A DNA stretch of 8,003 nt from Endomicrobium sp. (GTDB taxonomy: Bacteria > Elusimicrobiota > Endomicrobiia > Endomicrobiales > Endomicrobiaceae), in assembly GCA_031290055.1 (NCBI GenBank), contig JAITOH010000096.1:1-8003 (forward strand). Direction: 5' to 3'. Shown here in pieces: positions 1 to 5,433 of this stretch; the first letter of the stretch is position 1; each line of letters begins with the position of its first letter. Below the pieces are notes generated by a model. The model did no database searches, was not told the origin of the DNA, and saw only the letters and a list, made by a program, of their open reading frames with translations. The translations under genes and the position numbers were made by a program.

Positions 1-505
1 CATCTGTTGAACTTATTATTTTATTTCCATCAAAAACAAAATTCTCAATCACTGATGGACTTGTGCCTGAAGCAACAATAATTTTAGCTGCATAAAGTTC
101 TAAAATAATATTTTTTTCATCATCTGAAACTATAAGAATATTTTTTGTTTTGAATGATGCAGAGCCTTTAACTATATCTATGCCGTAAGACGATAGTACC
201 ATTTTCATACCGTTTTTAATATTAGAAACATTTTTCTTTTTTTTTTCAATTATATCGGAAAAAACGATCGGGCATAAAGTAGCTTTAAAACCATATTCAT
301 AAGATTTTTGAACTATCTGTTTTGTTTTTAATGCCTGCCATAAAAATTTTGTTGGAATACATCCGCAATTTAAGCACGTACCACCTATAAAAGATTTTTC
401 TATAATTACAACTTTTGCTCCAAATTGTGCTGCTCTTACAGCTGCACTGAAACCACCTGGCCCTGAACCTACTATAGCAATATCATAACTATCTAAAATC
501 TTCAC
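1..505 (-). CDS. lpdA: Dihydrolipoamide dehydrogenase (E3), N-terminal part, runs off left edge
   Basis: This is a flavoprotein disulfide reductase that reoxidises dihydrolipoamide with NAD+ in 2-oxoacid dehydrogenase or glycine cleavage complexes in the cytoplasm. Only the first 168 codons are present of the usual 450-470 or so. Visible parts are the FAD Rossmann motif GSGPGG (residues 13-18), a strand-ending Glu at 36 that would hold the adenosine ribose, the active-site loop GGTCLNCGCIPTK (41-53) with the redox pair Cys44/Cys49, and the second FAD-contacting motif IIVASGTSPS (142-151). The NAD and dimerisation domains with the catalytic His-Glu lie outside the window. The GTG start at 505-503 fits a strong AAAGGAG 8 bases upstream; a nearer upstream ATG (514-512) hits a stop after three codons. 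The gene is separated from proS by a long non-coding gap, so it probably starts its own transcription unit. Cys47 between the redox cysteines is unusual. Other members of the reductase family (such as mercuric reductase) are less likely but cannot be excluded without the C-terminus. Confidence 0.9.
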   Translation of the reverse strand, partial: MKILDSYDIAIVGSGPGGFSAAVRAAQFGAKVVIIEKSFIGGTCLNCGCIPTKFLWQALKTKQIVQKSYEYGFKATLCPIVFSDIIEKKKKNVSNIKNGMKMVLSSYGIDIVKGSASFKTKNILIVSDDEKNIILELYAAKIIVASGTSPSVIENFVFDGNKIISSTD

Positions 506-513
506 CTATACAT

Positions 514-520
514 CTCCTTT
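514..520 (-). promoter_or_regulatory. Ribosome binding site of lpdA (decides GTG start)
   Basis: On the minus strand AAAGGAG lies 8 bases before the GTG at 505-503. The ATG at 514-512 overlaps the AGGAG itself and opens a frame that stops after three codons, so the GTG is the credible start. Confidence 0.8.
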
Positions 521-527
521 CAGTAAA

Positions 528-533
528 ATTATA
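528..533 (-). promoter_or_regulatory. Candidate -10 box for lpdA
   Basis: The minus strand reads TGTATAAT just upstream of the lpdA ribosome binding site, a perfect match to the sigma-70 type TATAAT hexamer. No good -35 hexamer is visible 16-18 bases upstream. A start at about position 521 would leave a leader of only about 16 bases, with the ribosome binding site almost at the transcript end. In DNA this AT-rich a TATAAT can occur by chance, so this is a weak call. Confidence 0.3.
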
Positions 534-752
534 CAATTTTTCACACACAGACTTTTTTTCTAACCACATAGGATAAAACACAAAGTTTATATCAAACAAC
601 ATTAATATATTTTTATTACATAAATCACACTATTAAAAACTATAAAATTTCTTAAGATCCATAATCACTTTAGCTTGTATTTATTCTTACAAATCATTAT
701 TATTGACCATACCAAATATAAAGCAAACCTTTATTTATACTAGTAGACCAAC

Positions 753-769
753 ACTGTTATATAAACAGT
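753..769. repeat. Short inverted repeat (6-bp stem, 5-nt loop)
   Basis: ACTGTT-ATATA-AACAGT is a perfect 6-bp inverted repeat. On the minus strand it is preceded by a run of five T and followed by GTTGG, so it lacks the trailing T-run of an intrinsic terminator in that direction. On the plus strand it is followed by AAAAAC. It could be an operator or a weak RNA hairpin, or chance in AT-rich sequence. Confidence 0.4.
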
Positions 770-771
770 AA

Positions 772-926
772 AAACTATACTTTTTCAGTTATTCATAACT
801 GGAAAAAATCAACCATCTTATTTTTTTCCAGAAATCCCAAAACAATTTAATTATCACTAGAACTTAGTAAAAATTTACTCTAAAGCGAATCAATTTTTTT
901 ATTTGTAAACGCGAAACTATACTTTT
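772..926. repeat. 13-bp direct repeat AAACTATACTTTT (two copies)
   Basis: Identical copies occur at 772-784 and 914-926, starting 142 bases apart, both within the proS-lpdA gap. On the transcribed minus strand each reads AAAAGTATAGTTT. They could be two binding sites for one regulator, remnants of a duplication, or coincidence. The sequences immediately around the copies do not match further, which argues against a recent long duplication. Confidence 0.4.
781..831. repeat. Two overlapping inverted repeats sharing a central arm
   Basis: Reading the minus strand, arm A is CTGGAAAAAA (831-822), arm B is TTTTTTCCAG continuing into TTAT (808-795), and arm C is ATAACTGAAAAA (792-781). A and B form a perfect 10-bp inverted repeat around a 13-base loop. 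B and C form CAGTTA/TAACTG around 4 bases, extended by T-A pairs past one bulged base. B cannot pair with both partners at once, so the transcript could take two exclusive folds. Neither fold is followed by a run of U on the minus strand, so this is not a standard terminator. It lies about 280 bases upstream of lpdA and about 130 bases past proS. Confidence 0.55.
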
Positions 927-962
927 ATCACTCACCGATAATGTTCATAGTATAAAACACCT

Positions 963-2666
963 TTAAACTTTAAGAATTCTTATTAATTCGTGTATTAAAT
1001 CTTTATGTTTAAAAAATTTAATGCCTTCTTTACCGTCTTTTCTTGCTTTAAATTCTATGTTATCAAATAAAAGATTTTTTTCACTAATCGTTACCCTGTA
1101 AGGAATTCCCATTAGATCTGCATCTTTAAACTTAACTCCTAATCTCTCAGCCCTATCATCGATCAAAACATCTAACCCTTTTAAAGAAAGTTCTTTACAT
1201 ATTTTTTCTGCTTTTTCCATAATTTGTTCATTTTTATAACTGACTGGAATGATTACAACTTCAAACGGAGCAATATTGGCAGGCCATATTATGCCGTTAT
1301 TATCATAAGATTGTTCTATCGTAGCGGCAAGTATTCTTGTAACACCTATACCATAACAACCCATAACAATAAAATTCCTTTTCCCTTCTACATCAATATA
1401 CATAGCGTTCATTGATTTTGAATATTTAGTACCAAGCTTAAAAATATGTCCTATTTCAATACCCTTGGAAAATCTTAAATTTCTTTTACATTTAGGACAA
1501 ATTTCACCAATTGTAATTTTTCTCAAATCAGCAACTACATCAACACTATAATCTCTTTTATAATTTAAATTTTTTATATGATAATTTTCCTTATTTGCGC
1601 CAATAATTGCATTTGATATTCCAATAACAGATAAGTCAGCTACAATCTTTAAATTTTTAAGTCCTAAAGGTCCTAAAAATCCTATAGGGGCTTTTGTAAA
1701 ACAAGCAATAATTTGTTTATCTGCAATCATAACTTCACTTGCATAAAGTAAAGATTGGAGTTTTATTTCGCTTACTTCATGATCTCCTCTAATCAAAACA
1801 GCAACTGGGTTTTTATCTACAATATAAATCATTGTCTTAATAATTTTTTTTTTTGATACTTGAAAAAAATTTGCAACATCTTCAACAAAAGAAATATTCG
1901 GAGTAAATGTTTCTTCAATAGGAAGTTCTTTTTCTTTAACTTGTTCATCTCTTAAACATTCAGCTTTTTTACTATTTGCTCCATAGCCACAACTGCACCA
2001 TACTATTTCTTCTTCACCAGTATCCGCCAGAACAATAAATTCATGTGAAAATGAACCTCCTATTGAACCAGATGAAGCTTCAACAGCACGAAATTTAAAC
2101 CCACACTTTATACATATATTTGTATAGGCATCAAACATAATTTTATAGTACTTTTCCAAATCTATTTCATCAACATGAAATGAATAAGCATCTTTCATTA
2201 AAAATTCTCTTGACCTCAATACACCAAATCTAGGACGTATTTCATCTCTAAATTTTGTCCCAAACTGATATAGCATAATAGGAAGCTGTTTATAAGATTT
2301 AATTTCCTTTCTTATCAAATCTGTTATCAGTTCTTCAGATGTTGGAACAAGACAAAATTCAGATCTTTTCCTATCCATCAGTTTAAAAAGTTCTTTGCCA
2401 TAAACACTCCACCTACCTGTTTCAATCAACAAACTTTTAGGAGAAATTAAAGGAAGCGATATTTCTTGGCCACCTATAGCATTCATTTCACGTCTTATTA
2501 TATTCTCAATTTTTCTTAAAGCTTTAAGTCCTAAAGGCAGGAACTCATAAACCCCGGAAGCAAGCTTTCGTATCATTCCAGATTTTATCATTAATTTTGT
2601 AGAAACTGCTTCGATATCAGATGAAACTTCCCTACATTTTGGAATTAGTATTTTTGAAAAAAGCAT
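963..2666 (-). CDS. proS: Prolyl-tRNA synthetase, bacterial type with editing insertion
   Basis: This class II synthetase charges tRNA-Pro with proline in the cytoplasm. The 567 residues are the normal length for the long bacterial form. Seen in order: an N-terminal catalytic segment with GMIRKLASGVYEFLPLG (30-46) and the motif-1 region near 53-76; PTSEE (108-112); motif 2 with FRDEIRPRFG and SREFLMKDAYSFH (139-164); an insertion of roughly 220-400 matching the editing (YbaK-like) domain; motif 3 with MGCYGIGVTRILAA (435-448) followed by GIIWPANIAPFEV; and a C-terminal anticodon-binding domain from about 468. GAGAGG 5 bases upstream supports the start. Cysteines C224/C226 and C390/C393 resemble the metal-type pairs of some ProRS, but the first is CxC. 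An 11-A run in the coding strand (1854-1844) encodes Ser-Lys-Lys-Lys. The gene follows greA by 94 bp. Identity is essentially certain. Confidence 0.97.
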   Translation of the reverse strand: MLFSKILIPKCREVSSDIEAVSTKLMIKSGMIRKLASGVYEFLPLGLKALRKIENIIRREMNAIGGQEISLPLISPKSLLIETGRWSVYGKELFKLMDRKRSEFCLVPTSEELITDLIRKEIKSYKQLPIMLYQFGTKFRDEIRPRFGVLRSREFLMKDAYSFHVDEIDLEKYYKIMFDAYTNICIKCGFKFRAVEASSGSIGGSFSHEFIVLADTGEEEIVWCSCGYGANSKKAECLRDEQVKEKELPIEETFTPNISFVEDVANFFQVSKKKIIKTMIYIVDKNPVAVLIRGDHEVSEIKLQSLLYASEVMIADKQIIACFTKAPIGFLGPLGLKNLKIVADLSVIGISNAIIGANKENYHIKNLNYKRDYSVDVVADLRKITIGEICPKCKRNLRFSKGIEIGHIFKLGTKYSKSMNAMYIDVEGKRNFIVMGCYGIGVTRILAATIEQSYDNNGIIWPANIAPFEVVIIPVSYKNEQIMEKAEKICKELSLKGLDVLIDDRAERLGVKFKDADLMGIPYRVTISEKNLLFDNIEFKARKDGKEGIKFFKHKDLIHELIRILKV

Positions 2667-2671
2667 AATAA

Positions 2672-2677
2672 CCTCTC
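2672..2677 (-). promoter_or_regulatory. Ribosome binding site of proS
   Basis: GAGAGG on the minus strand sits 5 bases before the ATG at 2666-2664 and supports that start. Confidence 0.65.
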
Positions 2678-2694
2678 GGATAAAAGTAAAAAAT

Positions 2695-2721
2695 ATAGTA
2701 TGTTTTTACAAAACATTCCAA
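2695..2721 (-). promoter_or_regulatory. Hairpin and possible weak promoter in the greA-proS gap
   Basis: The minus strand carries a 7-bp inverted repeat, ATGTTTT-GTA-AAAACAT (2716-2700), followed 7 bases later by a run of six T. It has a single G-C pair per arm, so as an intrinsic terminator after greA it would be very weak. Overlapping it is a possible promoter, TTGGAA (2721-2716) with TACTAT (2700-2695) at a short 15-base spacing. Either reading would let proS be set partly apart from the upstream operon; neither is strong. Confidence 0.2.
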
Positions 2722-2760
2722 TAAGAATTTTTACATTGTTATATAATTACACGTACACAC

Positions 2761-3225
2761 TTATCTAGAAATTCTAAGAATTCTAAAATTTACTCTACCA
2801 GTAGGAAGTTCTATTTCACAATTATCGCCGACTTTATGCCCAAGCAACCCCTGTACAAGAGGAGATTGCACAGATATTTTATTTATCATGGGATCTGCTT
2901 CTTCCAAGTCGACAATAGTATATTCATAATAATTACCAACATCGTCTCTTATTGCTACAGTAACCCCAATAAATACTTTCTCTGAATCAATATTTTGTTC
3001 TTCAATAATTTTTGCATTTAATATTTTAAAATTAAGTTCAATAATTCTGTGCATACAATTGATTAAAGTTTCTTTTGCGGCATGATACTCCGAATTTTCT
3101 CTTAAGTCACCAAATTCTCTTGCTCTTGAAATTTCTTCCTGAACCAATAACTTTCTTTTTTGGAGTTCTTCCAGTTCTTTAATAAGTTTTTCCCGGCCTT
3201 TTCTAGTTAAATAATGTTCTATCAT
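2761..3225 (-). CDS. greA: Transcription elongation factor GreA
   Basis: GreA enters the secondary channel of RNA polymerase and stimulates cleavage of backtracked transcripts, rescuing stalled complexes. The protein has 154 residues, close to the usual 158 or so. The N-terminal coiled coil spans about 1-75. Its tip carries EFGDLRENSEYHAAKE (37-52), with the acidic residues Asp40 and Glu43 corresponding to the catalytic pair D41/E44 of E. coli GreA. The C-terminal FKBP-like globular domain (about 80-154) includes SVQSPLVQGLLGHKVGD (118-134), typical of the family. The start codon lies 4 bases after the ispG stop. The only Shine-Dalgarno-like bases, GCAGG, lie inside the end of ispG, so translation is probably coupled. 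Its place between an MEP-pathway gene and proS looks like operon hitch-hiking rather than a functional link. GreB is less likely, given the GreA-like tip and C-terminal region. Confidence 0.96.
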   Translation of the reverse strand: MIEHYLTRKGREKLIKELEELQKRKLLVQEEISRAREFGDLRENSEYHAAKETLINCMHRIIELNFKILNAKIIEEQNIDSEKVFIGVTVAIRDDVGNYYEYTIVDLEEADPMINKISVQSPLVQGLLGHKVGDNCEIELPTGRVNFRILRISR

Positions 3226-3229
3226 TTCT

Positions 3230-4324
3230 TTATACCTGCAAGTTACTTTTCAACATAAAAATAAGTTTTTTTACCAATTTATCTGGTCTAATTTTTCCAA
3301 TAATCTTACCATTTTTAAACAATACTCCAATATTGTTACCCTGACTAACTATACCAAAATCAGCATCTTTGGCCTCTCCAAGACCGTTTACAACGCATCC
3401 CATAAAAGCCACTTTTAAGGGTTTAGAAAGTTTTTTTAGCTTATCTATTTTATAAATTTTGTTTTCAAACTCTGAAACAATTTTTATTAAATCCAATTTA
3501 CTTCTAGAACACATTGGACAAGATATAATCTCCACATTAGAATTCCGAAGTCCTACGGACTGTAAAATAGAATAACCCACTTTAACTTCTTCTATGGGAT
3601 CTGCTGTGAGAGAAACTCTAATTGTATCTCCAATACCATCGTATAACATTATACCAAGTCCAATTGCAGATTTTATACTTCCACTAAAAATTGATCCAGC
3701 CTCTGTTATACCTAAATGAAGCGGATAATTTCTTTTTGAAGCAAAAATTCTATACGCCTGAATTGTTGTATCAACATTTGAAGCTTTTAAAGAAACAACT
3801 ATATCTTCAAAACTATATTTTTCTAAAATTTTCACATGTTCCATCGCCACATTTGAAAGAATTTTTGCACGTGACAAATTGTCGGTAAATTTATGAATTT
3901 CTTTTAAAGATCCAGCGTTAATTCCAATCCTTATAGGGATATGCGCTTTTTTGGCTTCTTTTACTAAAATTTCGATTTTGTCTTTTGACCCTATATTCCC
4001 TGGATTAATTCTTAATTTATCAACACCTTGTTTTATGGCCTCAATTGCGATTCTATAATCAAAATGAATATCCGCAACCAATGGAATTTTAATATTTTTC
4101 TTTATTTTTTTAATATTGTAAGCAGCTTCCATATCAGGAAAAGAAACACGAACAATTTCACAACCGGCTTTCTCAAGCTGTTTAATTTGTTTTACAGTAA
4201 TTTTCCAGTTTCTAGAATTTGTATTTGTCATAGACTGAACTACGATTGGAAGTCCTCCTCCTATTTCAACACCTCCAATATTAACTTTTCTTGTATTATT
4301 TCTCTTAAAAAATTCCATTAACAT
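3230..4324 (-). CDS. ispG: 4-hydroxy-3-methylbut-2-enyl diphosphate synthase (IspG/GcpE)
   Basis: IspG converts 2-C-methyl-D-erythritol 2,4-cyclodiphosphate to HMBPP, the penultimate step of the MEP pathway, using a [4Fe-4S] cluster. The 364 residues match the short two-domain bacterial form (372 in E. coli). The N-terminal TIM barrel (about 10-255) shows IVVQSMTNT (27-35), PLVADIHFD (81-89) and KLRINPGNIG (103-112). The C-terminal cluster domain has SCPMC (Cys269, Cys272) and MGCVVNGLGEA (308-318, Cys310 and Glu317), aligning with E. coli ligands C270, C273, C305 and E312. Leu315 replaces the usual Pro of NGPGEA. Two start codons are possible. Met3 at 4318-4316 has GGGG at a good 8-base spacing, while Met1 has it only 2 bases away, so the true protein may be two residues shorter. 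The upstream gap to rseP is 53 bp. Confidence 0.96.
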   Translation of the reverse strand: MLMEFFKRNNTRKVNIGGVEIGGGLPIVVQSMTNTNSRNWKITVKQIKQLEKAGCEIVRVSFPDMEAAYNIKKIKKNIKIPLVADIHFDYRIAIEAIKQGVDKLRINPGNIGSKDKIEILVKEAKKAHIPIRIGINAGSLKEIHKFTDNLSRAKILSNVAMEHVKILEKYSFEDIVVSLKASNVDTTIQAYRIFASKRNYPLHLGITEAGSIFSGSIKSAIGLGIMLYDGIGDTIRVSLTADPIEEVKVGYSILQSVGLRNSNVEIISCPMCSRSKLDLIKIVSEFENKIYKIDKLKKLSKPLKVAFMGCVVNGLGEAKDADFGIVSQGNNIGVLFKNGKIIGKIRPDKLVKKLIFMLKSNLQV

Positions 4325-4326
4325 GG

Positions 4327-4330
4327 CCCC
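4327..4330 (-). promoter_or_regulatory. Shine-Dalgarno-like GGGG bearing on the ispG start
   Basis: GGGG on the minus strand lies 2 bases before the ATG at 4324-4322 but 8 bases before the in-frame ATG at 4318-4316. The spacing favours the second ATG as the real start. The core is short, so the choice is tentative. Confidence 0.4.
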
Positions 4331-4377
4331 AATCTTCAGTCAAATACACAAACCTTAAGTACAGTTACAATTATTAA

Positions 4378-5433
4378 TTATTCTTTAAATAAATTGCATA
4401 CACCTAACTTAAGAAAATCATTATATGTTACAAAAAGAAAAACACTAATTATAAAAACCAATCCCACAATATTGTAAATTTTAGTAAAATTTGTGCTCAT
4501 TTTTTTCCCAATTATTCCTTCAATAAATAGCAATACAACCATTCCACCATCAAGCAGTGGAAGTGGAAAAAGATTAAATAATCCCAAGGCAACAGATACA
4601 AGTGCAATAAAACTCAAATAATTTTGCATTCCTGCTTTTGTAGCACTTAGCATAACTTGCAAAACACCAATAGGTCCTGTTACATCAGGTTTTTCTAAAG
4701 AAATAATCTTATTCGCAAGATATACGATAGTCCTGGTTGTTTGAAATATTAAAAATTTTGCTCCAAGATATGCGGATTTTAAAAGTCTAACTTTTTCTTT
4801 TATTATCGCAGGATTTACTCCTATAACTCCAGTTCGTGTTTCTGGATTCTTTACAACAATCATATTTAACGCAAATGTACTATCGCCTCTTCTTACTACA
4901 AAAGAAATCTTTCTATTTACCTTATCTTTTAAATTTACGACTAAATCATCCCACGTATTTATATTAATTCCATTTACTGATAATATTTTGTCTTTAGGTT
5001 TTAATCCAGCAATGGCAGCTGGATAGTTTTCAACAACACTCCCTATGGAGCAATCTGTAGATATGGTTGATACTCCCCAAGTATTAAAAATAAAAATAAA
5101 AAATAAAAATGCCATAATATAATTTGAAATAGAGCCTGCAAGCGATATAAATATTTTTTTATACCATTGCAAAGATAAGTATTCTCCAGATGCACCTGTA
5201 ATTTCTTGAGGATTTTCCCCAGCCATTTCAACAAATCCGCCTAGAGGAATAGATTTTAAACAATATTTAGTATCCTTATAAACATATTTTATTACATCCG
5301 GCCCAAAACCAAAAGCAAAAGTTAAAATTCTAATTTTACACATTTTAGCAATAAGAAAATGTCCAAATTCATGTACAAAAATCAAAAAACTAAAACCTGC
5401 TATGACTCCAAATATTTGAACAATTATATCCAT
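4378..5433 (-). CDS. rseP: Intramembrane site-2 zinc metalloprotease RseP/RasP
   Basis: This M50 family protease cleaves membrane-spanning substrates such as anti-sigma factors or signal-peptide remnants within the cytoplasmic membrane. The HEFGH zinc motif (21-25) lies in the first membrane segment (about 5-27). GGFVEMAGE (65-73) matches the conserved loop after it. A second hydrophobic segment spans about 95-118, a single PDZ domain about 125-195 (GSVVENYPAAIAGLKPKDKI core), then GPIG (253-256), a third segment holding NLFPLPLLDGG (287-297, with Asp295 as third zinc ligand), and a fourth at about 320-337. At 351 residues it is the short one-PDZ form, unlike E. coli RseP (450 residues, two PDZ). 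The ATG overlaps the dxr stop by one base (TAATG), with AAGGGG 5 bases upstream inside dxr, implying translational coupling. The substrate cannot be told from the sequence; no anti-sigma gene is in view. Confidence 0.95.
   Translation of the reverse strand: MDIIVQIFGVIAGFSFLIFVHEFGHFLIAKMCKIRILTFAFGFGPDVIKYVYKDTKYCLKSIPLGGFVEMAGENPQEITGASGEYLSLQWYKKIFISLAGSISNYIMAFLFFIFIFNTWGVSTISTDCSIGSVVENYPAAIAGLKPKDKILSVNGININTWDDLVVNLKDKVNRKISFVVRRGDSTFALNMIVVKNPETRTGVIGVNPAIIKEKVRLLKSAYLGAKFLIFQTTRTIVYLANKIISLEKPDVTGPIGVLQVMLSATKAGMQNYLSFIALVSVALGLFNLFPLPLLDGGMVVLLFIEGIIGKKMSTNFTKIYNIVGLVFIISVFLFVTYNDFLKLGVCNLFKE

Larger units (their letters stand above)
506..962. other. 457-bp gap without a convincing gene
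   Basis: This gap lies between the proS stop and the lpdA start, in a window where the other gaps are 94 bp or less. It is even richer in A and T than the flanking genes. All minus-strand frames are broken by frequent stops, and nothing resembling a tRNA, a T-box or a GC-rich terminator stem with a U-tract is visible. It holds the overlapping inverted repeats at 781-831, the short hairpin at 753-769, a near-palindrome at 866-879 (AGTAAA-AA-TTTACT), a 13-bp direct repeat (772-784 and 914-926) and the candidate lpdA promoter. It must end the proS transcript or carry readthrough, and probably carries lpdA control. A fully decayed gene or a small RNA is possible but not shown. Confidence 0.7.

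Noticed and set aside
489..602. A 37-codon minus-strand open frame starting at ATG 602-600 and overlapping the lpdA start out of frame, possibly a leader peptide
   Set aside because: No ribosome binding site precedes the ATG, the frame overlaps lpdA and includes its ribosome binding site, and the translation resembles no known leader. Chance frames of this size are common.
795..808. The inverted repeats at 781-831 as an intrinsic terminator for the proS operon
   Set aside because: On the minus strand the second stem is followed by A residues, and the T-run after the first loop is part of a stem arm. No U-tract follows a GC-rich stem in either direction.
918..954. Possible hairpin TATACT/AGTATA just after proS
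   Set aside because: It has only 6 A/T-rich pairs around a 25-base loop and no T-run, so it is too weak to call a terminator.
2667..2760. A T-box riboswitch before proS
   Set aside because: The 94-base gap is too short and lacks a T-box-like conserved sequence or a GC-rich terminator.
3691..4321. Plus-strand open frames opposite ispG and the other genes
   Set aside because: They lie antisense to well-supported genes, have no family motifs and no ribosome binding sites, and are typical shadow frames of AT-rich coding DNA.
5085..5112. Low-complexity A/T repeat (runs of five or six A separated by T on the plus strand) as a microsatellite
   Set aside because: It encodes the Phe/Ile-rich second membrane segment of RseP and follows from hydrophobic codons in AT-rich DNA; the repeat units are irregular.
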